13,276 nucleotides of DNA from DATADF01 sp046263155 (GCA_046263155.1 JBHELF010000054.1:1-13276), one strand, 5' to 3'; numbered from the stretch's first letter, positions 7,072-13,276 are shown. Numbers and translations: made by a program. Notes: generated by a model not told the origin, from the letters alone.

Positions 7072-8394
7072 ATGATTGTTCCGAAGACTAGATACACCCC
7101 CGACGGTGCTCCCAGGATCGCGTATCAGGTGTTCGGGGAAGGTTCTCGCGACATCGTGTTGGTCTGGGGCATCGCGTCGCATGTCGATCAGGCCTGGGAA
7201 GTTCCCTTCGTCGCTAACTTTCTCGAAAGATTGGCGAAGATCGGCCGCGTCATCCATTTCGACAAACGGGGGAGTGGTGCGTCGGACGCATTCCAAGGAG
7301 CCCCTACTCTGGAAGAGCGAAGCGACGACCTGACGGCCGTAATGGATGCCGCCGGATGTGAGCAGGCTGCGATATTCGGAGTCTCCGAAGGCGGTTCGAT
7401 GAGTGCGCTGTTCGCGGCCGCTTATCCCGAGCGCGTAACCCACCTCGCTTTGTGCAGCGCCTTCCCCAGGCTATTTCGCTCGGACGATTGTCTCTATGGG
7501 TGGGATCCGGAGATCGCATGGAAGACTCTCGATGCTCTCGTCGACGGCTGGGGCGAGGGCACCTTCCTGCAACTCGCCGCGCCCACCGTCGCAGGCGATC
7601 CACTCGCTCTTGAACGCTGGGCGCGTTTCGAACGCTCCGCCCTGAGTCCGGGTGCATTTCGGGCCATGTTCACGCTGGCTTCGGAGATCGACATTCGGGC
7701 CCTGCTTGCCTCTATCAACGTGCCCACTCTTGTCATGCACCGCATGGGCGACAGAGTCGCTCCAGTCGACGCCGGTCGCGACCTCGCGGCCCGCATTCCT
7801 CGTGCTCGATATGTCGAGTTCGAGGGGCCGGATCACCTCCCCTTCGTGAAGAGCGACGAGGTGCTGGACCATTTCGAGGAATTTGTCACCGGGACCCGTC
7901 CCCTTCCCTCGCACAGCCGGGTCCTTGCGACAATCCTGTTCACGGACATCGTCGGCTCGACCGATCAACTTGCCACTATTGGGGACTCCGCCTGGCGCTC
8001 TTTGCTCAACCAGCACGACCTCGTCGTGCGCCGGCACCTGCAGCAGTTCAATGGGCGCGAGATTCGTAGGACTGGGGACGGATTCCTCGCCACCTTCGAC
8101 GGGCCCGCTCGAGCGATTTCTTGTGCCAAACAGATCCGAGATGAGATGACGAACATGGGGCTTCGGATCCGATCGGGTCTGCACACGGGTGAGTGCGAGC
8201 TGGATGAGGGTGACATCGCGGGCATAGCGGTTCATATCGGAGCGCGGGTTGCGGCGCAGGCCGGACCGGATGAGGTGCTGGTCTCCCGCACGGTGCGAGA
8301 TCTGGTAGCCGGTTCCGGCATCGATTTCACCGATCGGGGCACCTATTCGCTGAAAGGCATCCCCGGGAAGTGGGATTTGTTTGCTGCCGGCTGA
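7072..8394 (+). CDS. Alpha/beta-hydrolase–class III nucleotidyl cyclase fusion
   Basis: Two-domain protein of 440 residues resembling mycobacterial Rv1900c (LipJ). Residues ~1-275 form an alpha/beta hydrolase with nucleophile elbow GVSEGG (Ser105), a probable acid Asp227 (GDRVAP) and His255 (GPDHLPF), so the triad looks complete. Residues ~283-440 form a class III cyclase domain: metal-binding Asp292 (FTDIVGST) and Asp336 (RRTGDG), and the transition-state Arg392. At the two positions that normally select adenine (Lys and Asp), it has Arg332 and Ile385, and His388 replaces the usual Asn. Rv1900c also departs from consensus there, so activity is possible but the product should not be assumed to be cAMP. 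No transmembrane segment is visible. No clear RBS precedes ATG 7072; the start is chosen because KTRYTPDGAPRIAYQVFG is the usual N-terminus. Confidence 0.9.
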   Translation: MIVPKTRYTPDGAPRIAYQVFGEGSRDIVLVWGIASHVDQAWEVPFVANFLERLAKIGRVIHFDKRGSGASDAFQGAPTLEERSDDLTAVMDAAGCEQAAIFGVSEGGSMSALFAAAYPERVTHLALCSAFPRLFRSDDCLYGWDPEIAWKTLDALVDGWGEGTFLQLAAPTVAGDPLALERWARFERSALSPGAFRAMFTLASEIDIRALLASINVPTLVMHRMGDRVAPVDAGRDLAARIPRARYVEFEGPDHLPFVKSDEVLDHFEEFVTGTRPLPSHSRVLATILFTDIVGSTDQLATIGDSAWRSLLNQHDLVVRRHLQQFNGREIRRTGDGFLATFDGPARAISCAKQIRDEMTNMGLRIRSGLHTGECELDEGDIAGIAVHIGARVAAQAGPDEVLVSRTVRDLVAGSGIDFTDRGTYSLKGIPGKWDLFAAG

Positions 8395-8470
8395 GGGGCG
8401 AGCGGACTGCGCCGAGGACGGGCATGATTGATGTACGGCGGGCTGTATCGAGTGGACGTAAGAGCCGGCA

Positions 8471-8475
8471 AGGGG
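8471..8475 (+). promoter_or_regulatory. RBS deciding the start of the beta-propeller protein
   Basis: AGGGG lies 5 nt before ATG 8481. It favours that start over in-frame starts at 8370 (inside the previous gene) and 8424, which would bury the signal peptide behind basic residues. Confidence 0.6.
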
Positions 8476-8480
8476 TGCTG

Positions 8481-9908
8481 ATGTACAGACCGAGAAGAAA
8501 CAAAGGCCTTGGCTTAAGTTCGTTGATCTTCATGATGGTCGCGCTAACGCTGGGCATTATTCCCGCGACGTCGACCGGCGCTCAGGAGAAGCTCAGGACG
8601 GAGGTGTGGGTCACGAACCAGGCGCTTGACAAGATCCACGTGATCCAGGATGACATTCTCGTCGGCGAGATCGATCTCGCCGGCAACGGCGATGCTCCGC
8701 ATCTCGTGAATTTCTCGCCGGACGGGAGATACGCGTTCGTGGCGAGCGTCAACAACGGAGCGGTCACGTCGATCCGAACCGCAGACCGTGCCATCGTCGG
8801 AAATCTCACTATTCCCGGCAATCAAGGGACCTCGCCACCCAACACGCACCAGGCCATGCCGCTGCCCGACGGCACCAGGTTGTGGGCCGCGCACATAGCC
8901 AACAGGACGCTCTACGAGATCGACGTCCAGACCGAGACCGGCGCGGTGGCGCTGGGCTCACGCAGTGTGACGTTGTCTAAATCTCCGATCTGCACGGTCT
9001 TCACCGAGGACGGGTCCAAGGCGTACGTCTCGTTGGCCCCCGATGGGATCGCGGTCGTCGACGTCGCCAGCATGACGCAGATCGGCGGAGAGATCGCGAC
9101 GCCCGGCGCGGTGCAGTGCGGCATGCATCGTCTTGCCAACGGGGAAGACTTCCTCGTCAGCTCGAACGGCGGCGCCGGATCCTCGCAGGGTGTGCTTTCC
9201 CGGCTCGATAGCTCGAACAATTCGTTAACGGAGCTCCTTCGGATCCAGGGAACGGATGTTCACGGCCTGACCGTCGACCCCGATGCGCACTTCGCGTACT
9301 TAACCGCGCGCGGTAGCGAAACGCTTATCACCGTTGACATCAGCGAAGGTAACCAAACGCCGACGGCGACTGTGTCGCTTGATGTCACCGAGGGCGTGGG
9401 GGACACTCCCGATCAGCTCGACTTCCTCGCGGGGAAGGTTTACGTCGCACTGCGCCAGGTGGGCAAGCTGGCGATCGTCGACGGGCCCGACGTCGCGGTG
9501 GCCCAGCTCGGCGGGGATCTCGCTCATGGAGTCCAGGTGCTCGACCGCGGGCGACCTCGAAGCATCATTTCGCACCCTCCCTCGAGCATCACTCTGAACA
9601 ACAGGTTCTTCCGGAGAATCAAGGGGACTTCGACCGATGGAGCGTCGTTCATCCAATTCGTAGAGCTGAGTTTGAAGCGCCGCGGGCGCAATGGCTGTCG
9701 CTGGTGGAACGGAAGTCGTCTCGTGAGCGCGGGCTGCGGAGACACTTTCTGGTTCAGGGCCGAGGGCAAGGGCCGGTGGGAATACGTCTTCAACCACAGG
9801 CTTCCCGACGGCCGCTATGTCGTGCGCGTGCGCGCAACCGACGAGGCCGGCAACGTCGAGCGGATGCAGGAGGTCGGGCGCACCAAGATGTTCTTCCGGC
9901 TCCGTTAG
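8481..9908 (+). CDS. Secreted YVTN-type beta-propeller protein with C-terminal beta-sandwich domain
   Basis: Protein of 475 residues. The N-terminus has a basic stretch (MYRPRRNKG), a hydrophobic core (about 12-28) and a likely cleavage site near STGA-Q (34/35), so it is predicted to be exported. Residues ~40-350 contain repeated short strands around FSPDGRYAFV, PLPDGTRLWA, FTEDGSKAYV and VDPDAHFAYLT, typical of YVTN/NHL-like propeller blades. Histidines 74, 123, 214, 261 and 349 recur at the same point of successive blades. From about 371, NNRFFRRIKGTSTDG…CRWWNG…LPDGRYVVRVRATDEAGN reads as an Ig-like beta-sandwich with a possible disulfide (Cys406-Cys419). There is no C-terminal membrane anchor or sorting motif. 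No enzymatic function can be assigned; surface binding or redox/metal roles are possibilities only. It sits 86 nt after the cyclase gene. Confidence 0.8.
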   Translation: MYRPRRNKGLGLSSLIFMMVALTLGIIPATSTGAQEKLRTEVWVTNQALDKIHVIQDDILVGEIDLAGNGDAPHLVNFSPDGRYAFVASVNNGAVTSIRTADRAIVGNLTIPGNQGTSPPNTHQAMPLPDGTRLWAAHIANRTLYEIDVQTETGAVALGSRSVTLSKSPICTVFTEDGSKAYVSLAPDGIAVVDVASMTQIGGEIATPGAVQCGMHRLANGEDFLVSSNGGAGSSQGVLSRLDSSNNSLTELLRIQGTDVHGLTVDPDAHFAYLTARGSETLITVDISEGNQTPTATVSLDVTEGVGDTPDQLDFLAGKVYVALRQVGKLAIVDGPDVAVAQLGGDLAHGVQVLDRGRPRSIISHPPSSITLNNRFFRRIKGTSTDGASFIQFVELSLKRRGRNGCRWWNGSRLVSAGCGDTFWFRAEGKGRWEYVFNHRLPDGRYVVRVRATDEAGNVERMQEVGRTKMFFRLR

Positions 9909-9913
9909 TTACG

Positions 9914-9919
9914 TATACA
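9914..9919 (+). promoter_or_regulatory. Possible -10 box for gltX
   Basis: TATACA (followed by T) lies just after the beta-propeller stop and about 40 nt before the gltX GTG. The -35 position (around 9891) is poor, so this is a weak call. Confidence 0.3.
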
Positions 9920-9934
9920 TCCGCTTGACGACTA

Positions 9935-9949
9935 GGGCGGGCGGGTGGC
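9935..9949 (+). repeat. G-rich 15-mer, copy 2 of 2
   Basis: Identical to 2053-2067 (gggcgggcgggtggc). It lies 8 nt upstream of the proposed gltX GTG; its purine-rich part may act as a loosely spaced ribosome-binding site. Confidence 0.4.
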
Positions 9950-9957
9950 CGACCAGC

Positions 9958-11403
9958 GTGAGTAGCACCTATCGGAAGGTCCGCACTCGCATCGCGCCCG
10001 CGCCGAGCGGGTCGATCCATGTCGGCAATGCGCGTACCGCGCTCTACTGCTGGCTGTTCGCGCGCCAGAACGACGGCAGCTTCGTCCTCCGGATCGAAGA
10101 CACCGACGCGGCGCGCACGGAGGAGGCTGCCTACGAAGGCGTGACGCGAGATCTGCGCTGGCTGGGGCTGGAGTGGGACGAGGGTCCCGACAAGGACGGC
10201 TCTCACGGTCCCTACGTCCAGAGCAAACGAGCCGACCGCTATAGCTCGGCCGCCACGCGCCTGGTTGATCGGGGCGCGGCGTATCGCTGTTACTGCACGC
10301 CCGAGGAGCTCGAGGCCGAGCGCAAGCGGGCGCAGGCCGAGAGACGGCCGCCGGGATACAGGGGCCGCTGCCGAAATCTGTCGGAGGCCGAGCGGGCGGC
10401 GTTCGAGGCGGAGGGGCGCTCGTTTTCGCTTCGCTTCGCGGTGCCTCCCGGCCGCACGATCGAGTTCGAAGACGTGGTGCGCGGCCGCGTCGCGACCGAG
10501 ACCGCTCAGATAAGCGATTTCGTCATCGTGCGTTCGAACGGAACCGCGACCTACATGCTCGCCGCGGCGGTGGACGACCTGCTGATGGACATAACGCACG
10601 TCATCCGGGGCGAGGACCTCATAGCGGCGACGCCTCGCCAGCTCCTTATCCGGGAGGGACTCGATGTTGCCGACGTACCTGTGTTCGCGCACCTTCCGCT
10701 GTTAGTCGATGAGCGCGGCCGTCCGCTGTCCAAGCGTTGGGGGGACGTCTCGGTAGCGGCCTACCGGGCACAGGGCTTTCTTCCCGAGGCATTGGTGAAT
10801 TACTTGGCGCTTCTCGGATGGTCGTACGACGACAAGACCAACGTGTTCTCTCGGTCGGACCTCATCGAGAAGTTCTCTCTCGAGCGAGTGGGCAAGAACC
10901 CGGCCGCCTTCGACGTCGCGAAGCTCGAATGGCTGAACGGCCATTACATCCGGGCTCTCACATCCGACGAACTCGCCGAGCGCCTCGTCCCTGCGGCGGT
11001 CGAAGCCGGTCTCGCGGCCGAGGGCGAAGAGGGCCGACGGCTTTTGCGCGCCGTGGCTCCCCTGATCGGGGACCGGCTCAAGCGCTTGGACGAGGCCGTC
11101 CCGATGATCCGATTCCTCTTTGACTCCGTCGAGCCCGATGACAAGGCGCGGCGAGCGCTGGAGGGCCAGGGCGATTATCTGGGCGCTGTCGCGGCCGCTC
11201 TCGAATCTCTCGAAGCTTGGTCGGCCGACAAGATAGAGGCCACTCTGCGATCGGTCGCGGAGGGGCGGGGCTTGAAACCGAAACAGGCCTTTCAGCCAAT
11301 TCGGGCGGCGGTCACGGGAACGTTGGTGTCCCCGCCGTTGTTCGAATCGCTGGAGATCCTCGGTCGGGAAGAGACGTTGGCTCGTCTTCGGGCGGCGGCA
11401 TAG
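9958..11403 (+). CDS. gltX: Glutamyl-tRNA synthetase
   Basis: Class I aminoacyl-tRNA synthetase of 481 residues that attaches glutamate to tRNA-Glu in the cytoplasm. The HIGH-like motif is HVGN (21-24) in APSGSIHVGNARTAL, RIEDTD follows at 45-50, and the KMSKS-like loop is PLSKRWGD (LSKR 257-260). A zinc-site-like CYC at 111-113 with Cys138 lies in the acceptor-binding insert. The C-terminal anticodon-binding domain runs to the end. GTG 9958 gives the expected short leader (SSTYRKVRTRIAPAPSG); TTG 9925 is an alternative, and starts within the upstream gene are rejected. tRNA-Gln and tRNA-Glu genes follow immediately. In actinobacteria GluRS is generally non-discriminating and also makes Glu-tRNA-Gln for GatCAB; that role is inferred here, not seen. 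Confidence 0.95.
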   Translation: MSSTYRKVRTRIAPAPSGSIHVGNARTALYCWLFARQNDGSFVLRIEDTDAARTEEAAYEGVTRDLRWLGLEWDEGPDKDGSHGPYVQSKRADRYSSAATRLVDRGAAYRCYCTPEELEAERKRAQAERRPPGYRGRCRNLSEAERAAFEAEGRSFSLRFAVPPGRTIEFEDVVRGRVATETAQISDFVIVRSNGTATYMLAAAVDDLLMDITHVIRGEDLIAATPRQLLIREGLDVADVPVFAHLPLLVDERGRPLSKRWGDVSVAAYRAQGFLPEALVNYLALLGWSYDDKTNVFSRSDLIEKFSLERVGKNPAAFDVAKLEWLNGHYIRALTSDELAERLVPAAVEAGLAAEGEEGRRLLRAVAPLIGDRLKRLDEAVPMIRFLFDSVEPDDKARRALEGQGDYLGAVAAALESLEAWSADKIEATLRSVAEGRGLKPKQAFQPIRAAVTGTLVSPPLFESLEILGREETLARLRAAA

Positions 11404-11427
11404 GACGACTATCCTTCGCGGCTGCTT

Positions 11428-11499
11428 TGGGGTGTGGGGTAATTGGCAGCCCGGCGGATTCTGGTTCCGCTAGTTCTGGTTCGAGTCCAGGCACCCCAG
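11428..11499 (+). tRNA. tRNA-Gln (anticodon CUG)
   Basis: Folds as a 72-nt cloverleaf. Acceptor TGGGGTG pairs fully with CACCCCA (11492-11498). The D stem is GGG/CCC, the anticodon stem GCGGA/TCCGC with loop TTCTGGT (anticodon CTG at 11461-11463), the variable loop TAGT, and the T arm TCTGG-TTCGAGT-CCAGG. The discriminator is G at 11499. The 3' CCA is not encoded. It lies 24 nt after the gltX stop. Confidence 0.95.
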
Positions 11500-11515
11500 C
11501 TGAACGAATATCAAT

Positions 11516-11547
11516 CTGGACGGATATTTCGCTCGCTGCGTTAGAGT
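11516..11547 (+). promoter_or_regulatory. Weak candidate promoter for tRNA-Glu and downstream genes
   Basis: CTGGAC (11516-11521) resembles a -35 and TAGAGT (11542-11547) a high-GC -10, but the 20-bp spacer is long. The predicted start would fall near 11555, ahead of tRNA-Glu. Low confidence. Confidence 0.25.
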
Positions 11548-11554
11548 GGGAAGA

Positions 11555-11571
11555 GCCCCCGGGGAGGGGGT
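11555..11571 (+). other. GC hairpin between the two tRNA genes
   Basis: CCCCC (11556-11560) can pair with GGGGG (11566-11570) around a 5-nt loop, with an extra G·T pair at 11555/11571. No U-tract follows, so an intrinsic terminator is unlikely; it may be a processing or attenuation element in the tRNA precursor, or chance. Confidence 0.35.
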
Positions 11572-11579
11572 GCCTACCT

Positions 11580-11657
11580 GGCCCGGTAGTCTAGTTGGCC
11601 TAGGACGCCGCCCTCTCAAGGCGGAGACCACGGGTTCGAATCCCGTCCGGGCTACCA
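11580..11657 (+). tRNA. tRNA-Glu (anticodon CUC), CCA encoded
   Basis: Cloverleaf: acceptor GGCCCGG pairs with CCGGGCT (first pair G·U), then T8-A9. The D arm begins GTCTAG and ends GAC. The anticodon stem is CCGCC/GGCGG with loop CTCTCAA (anticodon CTC at 11615-11617), the variable loop AGACC, and the T arm ACGGG-TTCGAAT-CCCGT. Discriminator A is at 11654 and a genomic CCA at 11655-11657. The sequence closely matches bacterial tRNA-Glu. Confidence 0.96.
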
Positions 11658-11705
11658 GCAGCAACAAGGCCCTCGTAGCGCGCGGGCCGACCGACGAAAG
11701 AAGAG

Positions 11706-11711
11706 AAGGAG
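11706..11711 (+). promoter_or_regulatory. rplS ribosome-binding site
   Basis: AAGGAG lies 5 nt before GTG 11717. It is the strongest Shine-Dalgarno on the plus strand of this window and fixes the L19 start. Confidence 0.85.
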
Positions 11712-11716
11712 CAGGC

Positions 11717-12064
11717 GTGAACCCGACCGACCTCGTCGAGCGACCTTATCTGCGCACCGATCTGCCGGAGTTCCGGCCCGGCGACACCGTGCGCGTCCAT
11801 GTTCGGGTGGTCGAGGGCGAGCGCGAGCGGGTCCAGGTCTTCGAGGGCATTGTGATCCGCAGGCGAGGGAGCCAGCTCTCGGAGACATTTACCGCACGCA
11901 AGGTCTCTTTTGGGGTGGGCGTGGAGCGGACCTTCCCCGTCCACTCACCCATGATCGCCAAGATCGAAGTGGTAACTCGCGGCGACGTTCGGCGGGCGAA
12001 GCTCTATTACCTACGCACCCGGGTCGGGAAGAGGGCGAAAGTCAAAGAGAAGCGCCAGGCCTAG
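11717..12064 (+). CDS. rplS: 50S ribosomal protein L19
   Basis: Structural protein of the large ribosomal subunit, 115 residues, the normal length. The family core [20 protein letters not shown], then [33 protein letters not shown] and the basic C-terminus [18 protein letters not shown] are unmistakable. It starts at GTG 11717. In most bacteria rplS ends the rpsP-rimM-trmD operon, but here it directly follows the gltX–tRNA-Gln–tRNA-Glu block (59 nt after the encoded CCA), so that operon is split. Two signal peptidase genes follow, the first only 2 nt downstream; rplS followed by signal peptidase genes is a known actinobacterial arrangement. Confidence 0.97.
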   Translation: MNPTDLVERPYLRTDLPEFRPGDTVRVHVRVVEGERERVQVFEGIVIRRRGSQLSETFTARKVSFGVGVERTFPVHSPMIAKIEVVTRGDVRRAKLYYLRTRVGKRAKVKEKRQA

Positions 12065-12066
12065 CC

Positions 12067-12747
12067 GTGTCGCAGACGCAGGAGGAGGATCGGGCCGAGC
12101 GGGAGCCGTTACCGGCCGATGGAGCCGAGCCCGAGGCCGCGCAGGCGAAACACCGCTCCTTCTGGCGAGAGCTCCCGGTACTAATTGTCGTTGCCTTCGG
12201 CATCGCCCTTCTGATCAAGACCTTTGCGTTGCAGGCTTTCTATATCCCGTCGGCTTCTATGGAGCCCACACTCAGGATCGGCGATCGCGTCCTTGTCGAG
12301 AAGGTGAGCTATCGCTTCGGGCAGCCGAGTCGCGGCGATGTCGTGGTTTTTGAAAAGGACCTGGCGCAGGTCGTATCCGGAGCGGAGGGGCCGGACGAGC
12401 CCTTCTGGATCGACATCGCCAACGCATTTCGCGACCTCTTCGGGTTCCCGACCGGGACATCGCAGGACTTCATCAAGCGGGTCATCGCCGTCGAGGGAGA
12501 CATCATCGAGGGCCGCGACGGCAAGGTCTACGTCAACAACGATCTCGTAGAGGAGACGTATCTGCCCGGCGACATGCAGACGGGCAACTTCGGCCCCCAA
12601 ACGATTCCCGAGGGGATGATTTGGGTGATGGGGGACAACCGCAACAACTCCGACGATTCCCGGAACTTCGGTCCGATCCCGGTCAACCACGTCGTCGGTC
12701 AGGCCTTTCTCTTGATCTGGCCCCCGGCGGACTTCGCGGCGCTCTAG
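12067..12747 (+). CDS. lepB: Type I signal peptidase, first of two tandem copies
   Basis: Membrane-bound Ser/Lys protease that removes signal peptides from exported proteins. The protein is 226 residues: an acidic cytoplasmic N-terminus (1-32), one transmembrane segment (about 37-56), and the extracytoplasmic catalytic domain. Box [12 protein letters not shown] has the catalytic Ser64. [13 protein letters not shown] and RGDVVVF follow, then [11 protein letters not shown] with the general-base Lys137, and box [19 protein letters not shown] at about 188-205. GTG 12067 starts 2 nt after the rplS stop without a clear RBS, so it is probably translated by coupling to rplS. An aromatic insertion at about 100-133 is only loosely similar in the second copy. 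Confidence 0.95.
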   Translation: MSQTQEEDRAEREPLPADGAEPEAAQAKHRSFWRELPVLIVVAFGIALLIKTFALQAFYIPSASMEPTLRIGDRVLVEKVSYRFGQPSRGDVVVFEKDLAQVVSGAEGPDEPFWIDIANAFRDLFGFPTGTSQDFIKRVIAVEGDIIEGRDGKVYVNNDLVEETYLPGDMQTGNFGPQTIPEGMIWVMGDNRNNSDDSRNFGPIPVNHVVGQAFLLIWPPADFAAL

Positions 12748-12775
12748 CCGCCTTAGACCTTTACCCTTTTCCGCT

Positions 12776-12913
12776 ATGCCGCGGGTCTACGAGGTGGCGC
12801 GCGAACTCGGGGTTTCCTCGCGCGAGTTGATGGATCGGCTCGTGGAGATCGGCCATCCGGCGGCGAGCCATTCCTCCGGCGTTGCACCGGAGGTGGTGGC
12901 TCGGCTCAAGACG
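12776..12913 (+). other. IF2_N-like domain at the N-terminus of the second signal peptidase
   Basis: Encodes residues 1-46. The order RVYE-(V/L)A-(R/K)ELGVSS-(R/K)EL, then a short helix ending in (E/V)-x-G, then SHSS-x-V and VVARL follows the IF2_N consensus closely. This module normally occurs in one or more copies ahead of the IF2 GTPase core. The assignment is from pattern recognition of the family, not a search. Confidence 0.8.
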
Positions 12914-13276
12914 GAGGATCGGCGACCCAAGGTTCCCGGTCCCGCCCCCACGCGAGACCGCCGGCCCGTGGTTGTGTCGCGAGCTCCGGGGCGAGCGCAT
13001 ACCTGGCTTCGCCGCATGGCAGAGGTTCCGCTGCTGGTCCTGTTCGCCTTCGGCATCGCCGTCTTGATCAAGACCTTCCTGTTGCAGGCCTTCTACATCC
13101 CTTCGGGTTCGATGTTTCCCACGCTGCGCGCCGGGGACCGGGTGCTCGTGGAGAAGGTGAGCTATCGCCTCCGCGACCCCAGGCGCGGGGACGTGGTCGT
13201 CTTCGCGAAGGAAGTGTTCGGCGAGCCACCCGACCTGCCGTGGACCCAGGATGTGCGGGACTTCTTCCGGGAGCTC
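12776..13276 (+). CDS. lepB: Second type I signal peptidase with an IF2-N-like N-terminal domain (3' end beyond window)
   Basis: Open from ATG 12776 to the window end (167 residues) with no stop. Residues 1-46 ([20 protein letters not shown], then a LVEIG…SHSSGV…VVARL pattern) match the IF2 N-terminal domain (IF2_N) of translation initiation factor IF2. A basic, proline-rich linker (47-80) precedes a transmembrane segment (about 84-106). Box B then reads [11 protein letters not shown] with catalytic Ser112, followed by [13 protein letters not shown] and RGDVVVF. Around the anchor and box B it is about 45/58 residues identical to the first copy by hand alignment, so the two are tandem duplicates differing in the N-terminus. 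The general-base Lys and box E lie beyond the window. With the usual N-in topology the IF2_N domain faces the cytoplasm. No Shine-Dalgarno precedes ATG 12776, only a pyrimidine-rich tract. ATG 13016 would omit the extra domain but also lacks an RBS. Confidence 0.88.
   Translation, partial: MPRVYEVARELGVSSRELMDRLVEIGHPAASHSSGVAPEVVARLKTEDRRPKVPGPAPTRDRRPVVVSRAPGRAHTWLRRMAEVPLLVLFAFGIAVLIKTFLLQAFYIPSGSMFPTLRAGDRVLVEKVSYRLRDPRRGDVVVFAKEVFGEPPDLPWTQDVRDFFREL

Noticed and set aside
6118..7443. 441-codon ORF on the minus strand opposite ilvE
   Set aside because: It is antisense to a clear ilvE and the next gene, has no recognisable motif, and is explained by high GC content lacking stops.
7471..8235. 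Long minus-strand ORF opposite the cyclase gene
   Set aside because: Shadow of a motif-supported gene in GC-rich DNA; no family signature or RBS.
8370..8480. Upstream starts for the beta-propeller protein (8370, 8424)
   Set aside because: They overlap or crowd the cyclase gene end and would put a basic extension before a clear signal peptide; ATG 8481 has an AGGGG at 5 nt.
9817..9957. gltX start within the beta-propeller gene
   Set aside because: The extra 47 residues overlap the upstream coding region and do not resemble GluRS; the family N-terminus begins just before KVRTRIAPAPSG.
9790..10692. 300-codon minus-strand ORF opposite gltX
   Set aside because: Low-complexity Arg-rich shadow of gltX with no signatures.
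11555..11571. Intrinsic terminator between the tRNA genes
   Set aside because: A GC hairpin can form but no U-tract follows, and a tRNA gene starts 9 nt later.
11546..11716. N-terminal extension of rplS starting at ATG 11546
   Set aside because: It runs through the whole tRNA-Glu gene; GTG 11717 has a perfect AAGGAG at proper spacing and gives the normal L19 length.

Overview
This is a GC-rich bacterial chromosome segment that looks like a fairly deep-branching Actinomycetota (high-GC Gram-positive) genome. I infer this from four things: the SerC is of the actinobacterial type, gltX is followed directly by tRNA-Gln and tRNA-Glu, rplS is followed by tandem type I signal peptidase genes, and there is a fused alpha/beta-hydrolase–class III cyclase like mycobacterial Rv1900c. 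GTG starts are common. I see no IS element, phage gene, CRISPR array or rRNA. The window is dense housekeeping sequence with no gene-free stretch longer than about 130 bases. No gene inside it looks broken; the first and last genes are cut by the window edges.

Left part (1–2037): the 3' part of an M14-type zinc carboxypeptidase gene, then two adjacent universal stress protein genes that appear to be a tandem duplication. The first has lost the usual nucleotide-binding signature and the second keeps it.

Amino-acid metabolism (2072–7044): a PLP-dependent class I aminotransferase (aspartate aminotransferase type) on the minus strand is divergent from a plus-strand serC–serA–ilvE series. SerA oxidises 3-phosphoglycerate and SerC transaminates the product, giving two of the three steps to serine. 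IlvE is the branched-chain aminotransferase. The 125-bp divergent region carries a perfect TTGACA -35 box and a 35-bp interrupted palindrome lying over the spacer and -10 region, a good operator candidate. On the aminotransferase side, a strong Shine-Dalgarno precedes only tiny ORFs.

Middle (7072–9908): a 440-residue alpha/beta-hydrolase/adenylyl-cyclase fusion whose two substrate-specifying cyclase residues are non-canonical, then a secreted YVTN-type beta-propeller protein with a C-terminal beta-sandwich.

Translation and secretion (9958–13276): gltX, tRNA-Gln(CUG), tRNA-Glu(CUC), rplS (ribosomal protein L19) and two tandem signal peptidase I genes, the second cut by the window end. The most striking observation is in the second one. 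Its cytoplasmic N-terminus, ahead of the membrane anchor, is a domain that reads as the N-terminal module of translation initiation factor IF2. That is an apparent fusion of a translation-factor domain to a signal peptidase, encoded just downstream of a ribosomal protein gene.
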